A stretch of 40,910 nt of DNA, taken from Verrucomicrobiota bacterium. GTDB taxonomy: Bacteria; Verrucomicrobiota; Kiritimatiellia; RFP12; UBA1067. Below, piece after piece: positions 14,684 to 23,217 of this stretch. The stretch spans positions 1 through 40,910 of the forward strand of contig JAHFSX010000048.1 in assembly GCA_023269675.1 (NCBI GenBank), given 5' to 3'. Every line of letters starts with the position of its first letter. The stretch's first letter is position 1. The notes under the pieces were generated by a model that was not told where the DNA came from, searched no databases, and saw only the letters and a list, made by a program, of their open reading frames with translations. Both the position numbers and the translations under genes were made by a program.

Positions 14684-16924
14684 ATGATGCGTAGAATGAT
14701 GATGCTGGCGGCGATGGCCGCGTGGGCTGGATGGGCGGGAGCCGCGGCAGTCGAGAACGACTTCCTGCTGCAGACCAAGAGCACGACCATGGCGTTCCAC
14801 AAGAGCGGCGACACCTGGCTGCTGGTCCACTATGGCGCAAAGATCGAGAAGTCGGGCGACGCCAACGCGCTGGCATGGAACGGCTGGGTCGGCAACAGCT
14901 TCTTCGGGCACCGCAAACCCGCGACCTATTCGGTCTACGGCAGCGACAACGACCGCAGCACCATGAACAAGTTCGGCGGGCTGGCGGTGATCCACGCGGA
15001 CGGCGTGACCTCCACCGAACTGGTCGCCCAAGGCGCGAAGACGGTCGAAGACAAGGCCGGCGTGACGCATCTGGTGCTCGAGCTGAAAGACAGCGTCTAC
15101 CCGTTTTTCGTGACGCAGCACTTCCGCGCGGTCGAGGCGAGCGACGTGGTCGAGACCTGGGTCGAGATCCGCCACGACGAGCCGGCGGCGGTCAAGCTCG
15201 TGCGCATGGACTCCGTGGCGCTGGTCTTCCCGCTGCTGGCGAAGGAGTACCACCTGCTCTCCCTGACGGGCCAGTGGGCGTCCGAGAACCAGCTCACCGA
15301 AGCGCCGGTCGCGCTGGGGCAGACCGTGAGCATGACCTCGCGCTCGGGCGTGCGCTCGGCGTTCGGCAACAACCCCGCCTTCATGCTCTCCGTGGGGCCG
15401 CAGGCCAGCGAGACCGCCGGCCGCGTCATCGGCGGCGCGTTGGCGTGGAGCGGCGCCTGGACGATCTCGATCCAGCACGACTTCATTGACGCCCTCGCGA
15501 TCAATGTCGGCCCGGACACGGGCAACGGCCCCTACACACTGGACGCGGGCAAGACCCTGGCGACGCCCAAAACGGTGCTGACCTATTCCGCAGAGGGCAA
15601 GGGCCAGATCTCGCGCAACCTGCACCGCTGGGCCCGCGACCACCAGCTGCGCGACGGCCACATGCTGCGCCCCGTGCTGCTGAACAGCTGGGAAGGCGCG
15701 TATTTCGATTTCAACGAAAAGACCCTGACCGACATGATGGACGGCGTGAAGGAGCTGGGCGGCGAGATGTTCGTGGTGGACGACGGCTGGTTCGCCAAGG
15801 GCAAGTACGCGCGCGACGACGACAAGCGCGGCCTCGGCGACTGGGTGCTCAACGACGCCAAGCTGCCCAAAGGGTTGGGCGCGCTCGCGGACGAGGCCAA
15901 GACGCGCGGACTCAAGTTCGGCATCTGGGTCGAGCCGGAGATGGCCAACACCACGAGCGAGCTGGTCGACAAGCATCCCGAGTGGGTGCTGCGCGAGAAG
16001 ACCCGCCCGCTGCGTCAGGGCCGCGGCGGCACGCAGGTGGTGCTGGACATGACCAACCCCGCGCTGCGCGACAACATCTACGGCCAGATGGACGCGCTGA
16101 TCACCAGCATCCCCGGCCTGGCCTACATCAAGTGGGACGCCAACGCGGACTTCATGAACGCGGGCTCGACGTATCTCGCGGCGGACCGCCAGCCCAACCT
16201 GTGGTTCGACTACACAGCCGGCCTCTATGACCTGCTGGGGCGCCTGCACGCGAAGTATCCCGACATCATGATGAAAGCCTGCTCGTCGGGCGCCGCGCAC
16301 ATGGACTACGGGTTCCTGCATTTCGCGGACGAGTTCTGGACCTCGGACGACACCGATGCGCGGCAGCGCGTGTTCATCCAGTGGGGCGCGGGGCACTTCT
16401 ATCCCGCGTGCGCCATGGCCGCCCACGTGACGGTCTCGCCGAACGAGCAGACGCACCGCTCCACGCCGCTCAAATTCCGCTTTGACGTGGCGATGTCGGG
16501 CCGTCTCGGTTTCGAGCTGCATCCCAAGAACATGACTCCCGAGGATCTCGCGTTCGCGAAGAAGGCGGTGGTCGACTACAAGCGTCTGCGTCCGGTGATC
16601 CAGCAGGGCGACCTCTACCGGCTCGTCTCGCCATGGGACCACTCCTACGCCTCGCTCATGTACGTGAGCGACGACAAGAGCAAGGCCGTCGTCTTCCTGT
16701 ACGGGCTGAACCGCGGGATCATGAGCGACTTCCCCGCGCCGTTGCCGCTGCAGGGGCTCGACCTCGGCAAGCGTTACCGCGTGACCGAGATCAACAAAGA
16801 GAAGCGCGACCACTCGCGCGTCAGCGGCCAGACGCTGGGCGGCGCCGCGCTGCTGGGCATGGGCCTGCCGGTCAAGCTGGTTGGCGATTACGACTCCGCG
16901 GTCTTCGAGCTGGTCGCGGAGTAG
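14684..16924 (+). CDS. Exported GH36 alpha-galactosidase
   Basis: 746 residues. AAGGAGA at 14674-14680 points to the paired ATGs at 14684/14687, rather than ATG 14654; this gives signal peptide MMRRMMMLAAMAAWAGWAGA. Typical GH36 features follow: an N-terminal beta-sandwich, then NSWEGAYFDFNE (334-345), FVVDDGWF, GIWVEPEM, YIKWDAN with nucleophile Asp485, and FWTSDDTD with acid/base Asp555. The 70-residue spacing equals that of characterised GH36 enzymes. The usual CSGGGGR.D loop is CSSGAAHMD (533-541), with the Arg replaced by His, which may alter substrate choice. The enzyme should remove terminal alpha-galactose from oligosaccharides in the periplasm or at the surface. Repeats D1 and A2 flank the gene. 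Confidence 0.9.
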   Translation: MMRRMMMLAAMAAWAGWAGAAAVENDFLLQTKSTTMAFHKSGDTWLLVHYGAKIEKSGDANALAWNGWVGNSFFGHRKPATYSVYGSDNDRSTMNKFGGLAVIHADGVTSTELVAQGAKTVEDKAGVTHLVLELKDSVYPFFVTQHFRAVEASDVVETWVEIRHDEPAAVKLVRMDSVALVFPLLAKEYHLLSLTGQWASENQLTEAPVALGQTVSMTSRSGVRSAFGNNPAFMLSVGPQASETAGRVIGGALAWSGAWTISIQHDFIDALAINVGPDTGNGPYTLDAGKTLATPKTVLTYSAEGKGQISRNLHRWARDHQLRDGHMLRPVLLNSWEGAYFDFNEKTLTDMMDGVKELGGEMFVVDDGWFAKGKYARDDDKRGLGDWVLNDAKLPKGLGALADEAKTRGLKFGIWVEPEMANTTSELVDKHPEWVLREKTRPLRQGRGGTQVVLDMTNPALRDNIYGQMDALITSIPGLAYIKWDANADFMNAGSTYLAADRQPNLWFDYTAGLYDLLGRLHAKYPDIMMKACSSGAAHMDYGFLHFADEFWTSDDTDARQRVFIQWGAGHFYPACAMAAHVTVSPNEQTHRSTPLKFRFDVAMSGRLGFELHPKNMTPEDLAFAKKAVVDYKRLRPVIQQGDLYRLVSPWDHSYASLMYVSDDKSKAVVFLYGLNRGIMSDFPAPLPLQGLDLGKRYRVTEINKEKRDHSRVSGQTLGGAALLGMGLPVKLVGDYDSAVFELVAE

Positions 16925-16953
16925 GCCTGAGAGACGACTGCGTTTGCTGCCTT

Positions 16954-17064
16954 TTGACTGCGCCCGGCTCCGGGCGCTTTCCATCGCAGCGGCCTGCCGC
17001 TGCGGTAGCGTGAGGCAGGGTCAGGCCCCTGCCTTGAAAAGCGCGGACAGGTCCGCGCAGTCAA
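16954..17064. repeat. Family A branched hairpin repeat, copy A2 (inverted relative to A1)
   Basis: The outer stem TTGACTGCGC (16954-16963) with GCGCAGTCAA (17055-17064) is identical to A1. The order of inner hairpins is reversed: the CCCGG-type hairpin comes first and GCGGACAGGTCCGC last, so the element is inserted in the other direction. The two central hairpins have different bases from A1 at positions that still pair. It lies between the convergent GH36 and rhamnose mutarotase genes. Confidence 0.75.
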
Positions 17065-17092
17065 CAGGAGGCCAAACCGCAACACGGCGGTC

Positions 17093-17407
17093 TCACTCGA
17101 GGTGGAAGACCTCGGCGAGAGCGGTGCAGACCGGGGCGTTATCCGGCTGCACCTCCATGAGCGGGGCCATATAGGCCCACCACTTCTTCACGACGGCCGT
17201 CTGGGGCAACCCGGCGGCCGTATTCGTTTCGCTGAGCTTCTGCACCGCGAAGAGCGTGAGCGTCTCCTCGTCGAGGAAGATCGAATAGTCCGAGATCCCG
17301 GCGGCGCGGAGTTCGCGGGCCAGCTCCGGCCAGATCTCGTCATGGCGCTTCTTGTACTCGGCCACGACGCCGGGCTTGAGTTTCATCTTGAAGGCGTGGC
17401 GTGTCAT
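17093..17407 (-). CDS. rhaM: L-rhamnose mutarotase
   Basis: 104 residues, the normal family length. The protein has the small ferredoxin-like fold with KMKLKPG at the start, YKKRHDEIWPEL (the conserved H-x-x-I-W-P segment carrying the catalytic His), ISDYSIFLDEETLTLFAV, and the C-terminal WWAYMAPLM. RhaM interconverts alpha- and beta-L-rhamnopyranose so that isomerase can use sugar released by rhamnosidases. AAAGGA lies upstream of the ATG. It follows an NCS1-type permease gene on the same strand, separated by 182 nt carrying two family C repeats. No other rhamnose catabolic gene (isomerase, kinase, aldolase) is in the window. Confidence 0.93.
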   Translation of the reverse strand: MTRHAFKMKLKPGVVAEYKKRHDEIWPELARELRAAGISDYSIFLDEETLTLFAVQKLSETNTAAGLPQTAVVKKWWAYMAPLMEVQPDNAPVCTALAEVFHLE

Positions 17408-17425
17408 AGGGATATTCCTTTGTTT

Positions 17426-17485
17426 GTAGTGCCGGCTTTAGCCGGCCCGAAGCAGCGCGGCGTTGCCGCCTGAAGGCGGTACTAC
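17426..17485. repeat. Family C hairpin repeat, copy C1
   Basis: A 60-nt element has outer stem GTAGTGCC with GGTACTAC (one G-T pair) and inner hairpins CCGGCTTTAGCCGG and CCGCCTGAAGGCGG. It is a near copy of C2, 29 nt away in the same orientation. Both sit between the NCS1 permease and rhaM. Confidence 0.7.
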
Positions 17486-17514
17486 TAACATGCCTATACG
17501 TGCGGCTATTCGTA

Positions 17515-17576
17515 TGTTGTACCGGCTTTAGCCGGCCCGAAGCACGGCAGCGTTGCCGCCTGAAGGCGGTACAACA
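17515..17576. repeat. Family C hairpin repeat, copy C2
   Basis: The outer stem is TGTTGTACC with GGTACAACA, 9 bp. The inner hairpins CCGGCTTTAGCCGG and CCGCCTGAAGGCGG are identical to C1. Relative to C1, an outer-stem A-T pair is a T-A pair and the G-T pair is A-T, so pairing is kept although the bases changed. Confidence 0.7.
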
Positions 17577-17589
17577 AACCCTGTAGCAT

Positions 17590-18975
17590 TCACCTTCTGT
17601 TACGCTGGAGCCGCTTGCTCAGGACGACATAGAGCAGGACCGTCACGAACCAGCCGGGCAGGCTGACGAAGTAGATCTTGTCGGCGCCGAACACGGCCAG
17701 CAGGCCCGTGCAGAAGGCCATGCTGGCGACCCACGCCACGGCGGCGGCCCAGTTCAGCGGCAGGCCGGTTTTCTCGGCGAAATCGCGTCGCAGCCCCAGC
17801 CGCGGTAGAATCCAGTAATCGGCAAAGATCACCGCGCCCATCGGCATCAGGATCATGCCCCACAGCGAGACGAAGCCGAGCAGCTTCATGGTCACGATCG
17901 GAAACACCGCGGTGACGCTGGCGACGAGCCCGGTGAGGAGCGTGACCCTGACGCGCGACGAGCCCGGGATGAGCGACTGGAAGGCCAGGCCGGCGCGGTA
18001 GAGCGTCGGGTTCGCGGTGGTCCAGCCCGCGGCGACGACGCAGAGCAGTCCGGCGACGCCGCAGGCGTTGTAGGCCAGCGGGCCGGGCAGCACGGCGGTG
18101 TTGGCCGGGTCGGCCTTGAGCTGCACGGCGTAGAGCGTCGAGGCGGCGATCCACGCCATGAAGTGGCCGATGTACATGCCGGCGGCGGAGGCGACGCCGT
18201 ACCACGACTTGCGGGCGAAGCGGAAAAGCGAGAGGTCCGCCATGCCGATGTGCCAGGCCATGTTGCAGAACCAGGCGAAGAACATCACGTGCCAGAAGGT
18301 GAACTTCACCTGGCCGGGCTGCGGCGCGCCGCCGGTCCAGATCCTGGTCTTCGCGACCTCCCAGAAATCGCCCAAGCCCGTCACGCCCAGCTTATGCAGG
18401 CTGATCACGCCGAAAAGCGCGAACATGAGCACCATCCAGGGCGCGGCATAGTTCGCGAAGGTCGCCACGAAGCGGTAGCCCTTGGCGGCGACGACGGAGA
18501 AGAGCGCGCCGGTCAGCAGCACCGCCGCCACCCACCCCGCGCCCGTCGGCAGCGTGTCGCTCAGCTGCGGCATGTTGAACTTGAAGTACACGCCCAGGAC
18601 GGTCGCCGAGACGGTCATCATGGCGCCGGCCAGCACGGTGAACATCACGCCGTTGACGGCGTTGTAGACGACCACCAGGCGGCGGCCGCAGATTTTCTCC
18701 AGATGGCAATAGAGCGTGAGCCGCACGCGCGTGGCGATCGGCACGGTGAGGAACGTCCAGCTCAGCACGGCGAGCAGGTTGCCGACGAGCAGGCCGACGA
18801 TGAAGTCGAAGGCGCTGACGCCCGCGGCCAGAAAGAGCGGGCCGATCATGAGCTCCGTGCCGGCGACATGCTCGCCCGCGAACTGGCCGACGTAGCTCTT
18901 CAGTCCCAGGCGGGCGCTCTCCGGCACGGGTTCGCGCTCATATTCATTCGCGGCGGACGAGGGGATCTCTGCCAT
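17590..18975 (-). CDS. NCS1-family permease (purine/cytosine/allantoin transporter type)
   Basis: 461 residues from ATG 18975, which has GGAG nine bases upstream. A longer frame from 19044 would add 23 polar residues and is not favoured. About 12 hydrophobic segments are visible. LKSYVGQFAGEHVAGTELMIGPLFLAAGVSAFDFIVG at the N-terminus and TFANYAAPWMVLMF fit the NCS1 (CodB/nucleobase:cation symporter-1) fold. Known members move nucleobases, hydantoins or vitamins with protons or sodium. Placement just upstream of rhaM on the same strand raises the possibility of a different, sugar-related cargo; that is inference from context only. The gene is divergent from GH110. Confidence 0.8.
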   Translation of the reverse strand: MAEIPSSAANEYEREPVPESARLGLKSYVGQFAGEHVAGTELMIGPLFLAAGVSAFDFIVGLLVGNLLAVLSWTFLTVPIATRVRLTLYCHLEKICGRRLVVVYNAVNGVMFTVLAGAMMTVSATVLGVYFKFNMPQLSDTLPTGAGWVAAVLLTGALFSVVAAKGYRFVATFANYAAPWMVLMFALFGVISLHKLGVTGLGDFWEVAKTRIWTGGAPQPGQVKFTFWHVMFFAWFCNMAWHIGMADLSLFRFARKSWYGVASAAGMYIGHFMAWIAASTLYAVQLKADPANTAVLPGPLAYNACGVAGLLCVVAAGWTTANPTLYRAGLAFQSLIPGSSRVRVTLLTGLVASVTAVFPIVTMKLLGFVSLWGMILMPMGAVIFADYWILPRLGLRRDFAEKTGLPLNWAAAVAWVASMAFCTGLLAVFGADKIYFVSLPGWFVTVLLYVVLSKRLQRNRR

Positions 18976-19156
18976 AAGAAACGTCTCCGGCTGTCTGTTC
19001 CGACCGATGCTCACCCCTGCCCCGCGCCTGTCGCCGACGGGCAAGTTAGGTGAGAGCTTACACTACGGTGAAACGCCCCGTCTAGTGCTTTCAGGGAGAA
19101 GCGGACGTCGCGTTTCCATTATCTGGCCTCTTTTCCAGCTCTTCGCACATTCCTGC

Positions 19157-19215
19157 GTAGTATGCGCGTACGGGCATTTGACGGCCAAGCGAAAACCGCC
19201 TGACGGCGTCACTAC
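19157..19215. repeat. Probable decayed family C copy, C4
   Basis: Bounded by GTAGT (19157-19161) and ACTAC (19211-19215), it is 59 nt long, close to C1's 60 nt. The right half, CCGCCTGACGGCGTCACTAC, is very like the C1 right half. The left half has diverged and pairs poorly. Confidence 0.35.
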
Positions 19216-19265
19216 AAACGGTGGCGCCGTTCAGGACATCCAGACGCATGAAGTACGGCCTGCGC

Positions 19266-19295
19266 TTGACGCTGCAGGCGGTCTGCCGATACACT
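19266..19295 (+). promoter_or_regulatory. Candidate promoter of GH110 giving a leaderless transcript
   Basis: TTGACG (19266-19271), an 18-nt spacer and TACACT (19290-19295) are followed after six bases by ATG 19302. A start at the normal distance from the -10 box would fall on the ATG, and no ribosome binding site is visible there. Confidence 0.45.
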
Positions 19296-19301
19296 GCGCG
19301 C

Positions 19302-21122
19302 ATGAGGATTTGGAATCGATGTGGGGGAGTTGCCGGGATCGTCTTATGCGCGGCGGGAGTCTGGGCGGAGCCCGTCGATGTCGCGGCCTTCGGAATCAGG
19401 CCGGACACGGGCACGAATCTGGTGCCTGCGGTGCGGCGCCTGCTTTCGGCGTGCACGAACGGCCCGGCGAGCGTGACCTTGCCGAAAGGCCGCTACGACT
19501 TCTGGCCCGACAAGCCGGGCGCGACGGCCACGGCTTTCCTGCTCGACGGGCTGAGCGGAGTGACGCTGGACGGCGGCGGCTCGACCTTCGTCTTTCACGG
19601 CCTCATGAACCCTTTCAAGATCACGCGCTCTAAAAACATCCTGCTGCGCAACTTCTCGGTCGACTGGGAGCGGCCGTTCATCACCCAGGGCCGCATCGCG
19701 GCCGTGGCGGACGACTCGGTGGACCTCGCGATCGACCGGGCGCAGTACCCGTATGTGCTCGAAAACGGGCGCGCCTGGTTCACGGGCGAAGACTGGAAGC
19801 GCAGCGTGGACGGCTACAATATCCTCTACGACAAGACAACGAAAGAGATCGTTTACAAGACGCGCGACAACCCGTTGGGCATGGATTTCAATAAGCGCGC
19901 GGAAGAGATCGCGCCCGGCGTGGTGCGTTTCTTCGGCCAGCCGAAGCTCAAGCCGGAGCCCGGCACGTTCATCGCGCTCAACCACGGCCGCTATCTGGTG
20001 ACCTGTTTCGAGGTGAACCGATGCGCGAACGTGACGCTCAGAGCAATCACGGTCTATCACTCGCTGAGCCACGGCGTGGTCGCCTCGCGCACGGAGAACC
20101 TCACGCTCGACACGTTCAACATCGTCGCCAACGAACAGAAGGGGCGGGTGTTCAGCTCCGTGGCGGACGGCTTTCACCTGGTCCATTGCAAAGGCGACGT
20201 CGTGATCGAGAACTGCGCGCACACGGGACTGGGCGACGACTTCCTCAACACGCACGGGTGCAACTGCGTGGTGCGGAAGCGGCTCGACGACCGCACGGTG
20301 CTCGTGACCCGCGCGGAGTGCACCGACGCGGGCGACGACGTGTGGCTGCTGCGCAAGGGCGAGGCGCAGCGCCGCGAGGTGTGCCGCGTCGCCGGCGTGA
20401 AGCGTGTGCGGATGGAAGACAAGAAGTGGGGCCAGGAGGTCACCTTCGCCGAGGCGCTGCCGCAGGATTTCAAGGCGGGCGACTTCTTCGAGAACAAGAC
20501 GTGGAACGCGGCGCTGACGGTGCGCCACTGCCGGATCCTGAAGCGCCACCGCGCGCGCGGCCTGCTCGTGACGACGCCCGAGAAGGTCGTGATCGAGAGC
20601 AACTATTTCCGCACGGCTGGCACCGCGATCCTGATCGAGGGCGACACCGACCACTGGTTCGAGTCGGGCGCGAACCGGGACGTGCTGATCCGCGACAACG
20701 TGTTCGAGGACTGCCTCACGTCGGGCTCCGAGACGGGCGGCAAGTGGGAGTGGGGCGAGGCGATCATCACGATCACGCCGTCGCACCAGCCGGACAGCGT
20801 CGACAGCGAGCCGTTCCACCGCAACATCCGCATCGAGGGCAACACCTTCAAGACCTTCGACGTGCCGCTGGTGCGGGCGCGCTCGGTGCGCGGCTTGGCG
20901 TTCCGGAACAACACGGTCGAGCATACGCAGACTTACGCGCCCTTCGCGTGGCAGCAGGCGGCCTTCTGGTTCGACGGCTGCCGCGAGGTCGCGGTGCGCG
21001 CCAACCGCTACGCCGACGCCTACCCGGGCCGCGCGGTCTGGACCGAGCACATGCGTCCCGCCGACCTCACGGTTGAGGACGGGCGGGCTTTCGATATCCA
21101 GGAACGTCCGGCGCTGAAGTGA
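19302..21122 (+). CDS. Exported GH110 alpha-1,3-galactosidase
   Basis: 606 residues from ATG 19302, with signal peptide MRIWNRCGGVAGIVLCAAGVWA; ATG 19248 is an alternative, longer start. The fold is a right-handed beta-helix. VDVAAFGIRPDTGTN, LDGGGSTFVFHG, ILLRNFSVDWERPF and especially HTGLGDDFLNTHG (Asp pair near 312-313) are typical of GH110. Family members are exo-acting alpha-1,3-galactosidases that remove terminal galactose from blood-group B and related antigens, or from algal galactans. Together with GH36 this gives two distinct alpha-galactosidase activities about 2.4 kb apart. The gene is divergent from the NCS1 permease and has its own promoter-like sequence. Family assignment is firm; the natural substrate is not. 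Confidence 0.88.
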   Translation: MRIWNRCGGVAGIVLCAAGVWAEPVDVAAFGIRPDTGTNLVPAVRRLLSACTNGPASVTLPKGRYDFWPDKPGATATAFLLDGLSGVTLDGGGSTFVFHGLMNPFKITRSKNILLRNFSVDWERPFITQGRIAAVADDSVDLAIDRAQYPYVLENGRAWFTGEDWKRSVDGYNILYDKTTKEIVYKTRDNPLGMDFNKRAEEIAPGVVRFFGQPKLKPEPGTFIALNHGRYLVTCFEVNRCANVTLRAITVYHSLSHGVVASRTENLTLDTFNIVANEQKGRVFSSVADGFHLVHCKGDVVIENCAHTGLGDDFLNTHGCNCVVRKRLDDRTVLVTRAECTDAGDDVWLLRKGEAQRREVCRVAGVKRVRMEDKKWGQEVTFAEALPQDFKAGDFFENKTWNAALTVRHCRILKRHRARGLLVTTPEKVVIESNYFRTAGTAILIEGDTDHWFESGANRDVLIRDNVFEDCLTSGSETGGKWEWGEAIITITPSHQPDSVDSEPFHRNIRIEGNTFKTFDVPLVRARSVRGLAFRNNTVEHTQTYAPFAWQQAAFWFDGCREVAVRANRYADAYPGRAVWTEHMRPADLTVEDGRAFDIQERPALK

Positions 21123-21180
21123 CGCGGATGGCGCGCAAATCGCCCAGAGCCTCAAACGGAAGGTGTGGTAAGCAGTACCC

Positions 21181-23094
21181 ATGCGTGACACGCTGAAAGA
21201 GCCGGACGCCGAGTTCGAACTGCCGCTCAAGGGCTTCACCGGAACGCCGGAGGAGATCGAGCGGCAATGGTACGAGCAGGTTTACACGGGCCGGGGCGAC
21301 TCCATGTTGCAACTGACCTGGCGCGCCGTGCTGATGGGCTCGGTCCTCGGCGGCGTGCTCTCGCTGACGAACCTGTACATCGTGCTGAAAGCGGGCTGGA
21401 GCTTCGGCGTGGCCATCACGGCCTGCATCCTCTCCTACGCGCTCTGGACCGGCTTCTATAAGCTCGGCCTCGCCAAGACCCCGATGACCATTCTGGAGAA
21501 CAACTGCATGCAGTCGACGGCCAGCGCGGCCGGCTACTCCACGGGCGGCACCCTGGGCTCCGCCTTCGGGGCCTACATGATCCTGAGCGGGCACCCGCTC
21601 CCGCTGCCGCTGACGCTGGTCTGGGTCTTCTTTCTGGCCGTGCTGGGGGTCACGATGGCCATTCCGATGAAGAAGCAGATGATCAACATCGAGCAGCTGA
21701 AATTCCCCAGCGGCATCGCCGCGGCCGAGACCTTGCGCGCGCTGCACGCGCAGGGCGCGAAGGGGATGCGCGCGGCCCAGGCGCTGGGCCTCGCCAGCGT
21801 GCTGGCGGCGCTCGACAAGTTCTGGGCGGAGGGGCTTGCGCTGCTGGGTGCGAAGTGGGCGGCGTTTTCAAGCGCCGAACTGATCATCCGCGCGGAGCAG
21901 TGGCTGCTCGGTTCGCACTATGCCGTATGGAAAGGCCGCACGGTCATGTTCACGTGGGACGCGATCTTCCTCGCGGCGGGCGCGATCATGGGGATGCGCG
22001 TGTGCCTCACGATGCTGCTCAGCGGCACGCTGTGCTGGGCGGTTTTCGTGCCCCTCCTGCAGCGCCACGGCTTGATCACCGGCAGCGGGTTCCGCGAGCT
22101 GGTCCAGTGGACGCTCTGGGGCGGCACCGCCTGCATGGTGACGAGCGGTCTGCTGAGGTTCCTGCTGCAGTGGAGGAGCATCGTCCGCGCGTTCCGCAGC
22201 CTCGGGAAAATGTTCGCGCGGAGCACCGCGGGGCTGAGCGACGTTGAAAAGGTGGAGACGCCGATGTCGTGGTTCGCCGCCGGGCAGATCGTCTCCCTGA
22301 TCGTGCTGGGCTGGCTGGCGCACGTGTCGTTCGCGATGCCCTTCTGGCAGAGCGCGCTCGCGGTCGCCCTCTCCTTCGCGCTGGCGCTGGTGGCGTGCCG
22401 CATCACGGGCGAGACGGACACGACGCCGACCGGCGCCTTGGGGAAGGTCACGCAGCTGACGTTCGGCGCGCTCAACCCCGGCAACGTGAACGTGAACCTC
22501 ATGAGCGCCAACATCACGGCCGGCGCGGCGACGGCGGCGGCCGACCTGCTGACGGACCTGAAGAGCGGCTACCTGCTCGGGGCCCACCCGCGCAAGCAAT
22601 TCCTCGCGCAGTTCGCCGGCATCTTCGTGGGCACGCTGGTGACCGTGTTCGCCTTCGCGCTGCTGGTGCCGGACGCCTCGGTGCTGGGCTCCGAGCAGTT
22701 CCCCGCGCCGGCGGCACAGACCTGGGCGGCGGTCGCCCGGGCGCTCAGCCTGGGGCTGGAGGCGCTGGCGCCGGTCAAGCTGTGGTCGATCGCGATCGGC
22801 GGAGCGATCGGCATTGTCCTGTGCCTGCTGCCACTCGCGTTCCCGAGACGGCAGGCGTACCTGCCCTCGGCCTCCGCCTTCGGGCTGGCGTGGGTCTTCG
22901 ACTGGTACTACGGCCTGCTTTTCTTTCTGGGCGCGCTGCTCGCCTATGCGCTGCAGAAGCGGTCGCCCCGCACCGCCGAAGAGTACACCTTTCCCGTGGC
23001 GTCCGGCATCATCGCGGGCGGCTCGCTCATGGGGGTCGTGATCGTTTTCTGGGCGAACGGCGGCGACATGCTCCACAAATTTTTAGGGCGCTAG
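21181..23094 (+). CDS. OPT-family oligopeptide transporter
   Basis: 637 residues, matching the bacterial OPT/YSL length. After a polar ~40-residue N-terminus come many transmembrane segments: WRAVLMGSVLGGVLSLTNLY, WSFGVAITACILSYALWTGF, VFFLAVLGVTMAIPMKKQ, WFAAGQIVSLIVLGWLAHVSF and others. ENNCMQSTASAAGYSTGG is the highly conserved OPT signature. Family members couple uptake of peptides or metal-chelator complexes to the proton gradient across the inner membrane. The gene converges on a POT peptide transporter, with the family D2 hairpin between the two stops. AAGGTGTGG lies 12 nt before the ATG. Substrate cannot be set from sequence. Confidence 0.9.
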   Translation: MRDTLKEPDAEFELPLKGFTGTPEEIERQWYEQVYTGRGDSMLQLTWRAVLMGSVLGGVLSLTNLYIVLKAGWSFGVAITACILSYALWTGFYKLGLAKTPMTILENNCMQSTASAAGYSTGGTLGSAFGAYMILSGHPLPLPLTLVWVFFLAVLGVTMAIPMKKQMINIEQLKFPSGIAAAETLRALHAQGAKGMRAAQALGLASVLAALDKFWAEGLALLGAKWAAFSSAELIIRAEQWLLGSHYAVWKGRTVMFTWDAIFLAAGAIMGMRVCLTMLLSGTLCWAVFVPLLQRHGLITGSGFRELVQWTLWGGTACMVTSGLLRFLLQWRSIVRAFRSLGKMFARSTAGLSDVEKVETPMSWFAAGQIVSLIVLGWLAHVSFAMPFWQSALAVALSFALALVACRITGETDTTPTGALGKVTQLTFGALNPGNVNVNLMSANITAGAATAAADLLTDLKSGYLLGAHPRKQFLAQFAGIFVGTLVTVFAFALLVPDASVLGSEQFPAPAAQTWAAVARALSLGLEALAPVKLWSIAIGGAIGIVLCLLPLAFPRRQAYLPSASAFGLAWVFDWYYGLLFFLGALLAYALQKRSPRTAEEYTFPVASGIIAGGSLMGVVIVFWANGGDMLHKFLGR

Positions 23095-23118
23095 AACCTT
23101 CCGGAAGAATTATGCGTT

Positions 23119-23204
23119 TAACACGAAGTCACAAGGAACACGAAGAGGTTTCAACGCTTATAATCAAGCCTTGAGGTCTTCTTCGCGTCTTTGTGACTTT
23201 GTGC
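23119..23204. repeat. Family D tandem-unit hairpin, copy D2
   Basis: The left arm ACACGAAGTCACAAGGAAC... is an imperfect inverted match to the right arm ...GTCTTTGTGACTTTGTGCT. Each arm consists of short CACNAAG-type units. It fills the gap between two convergent transporter genes and may terminate both. Confidence 0.6.
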
Positions 23205-23217
23205 TGGGTATTGGCGC

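Larger units (their letters stand above)
18976..19301. other. Intergenic region between NCS1 permease and GH110
   Basis: 326 nt between divergent genes with no gene seen. It holds a weak minus-strand promoter candidate (TTCACC at 19067-19072, 18-nt spacer, TAACTT at 19043-19048), a degenerate family C copy (19157-19215) and the GH110 promoter (19266-19295). Confidence 0.5.

Noticed and set aside
14570..16984. 804-residue minus-strand frame opposite GH36
   Set aside because: Mirror frame; the plus strand has GH36 catalytic motifs.
17426..17576. Tandem repeats considered as a CRISPR array
   Set aside because: Only two units, each with nested hairpins, a 29-nt gap and no cas genes; this is a hairpin repeat family.
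17408..17589. Possible riboswitch in the permease-rhaM gap
   Set aside because: The structure is fully explained by two copies of the family C repeat, which also occurs elsewhere; no known aptamer core was recognised.
19344..21239. 631-residue minus-strand frame opposite GH110
   Set aside because: Mirror frame; the plus strand carries the GH110 motifs and signal peptide.
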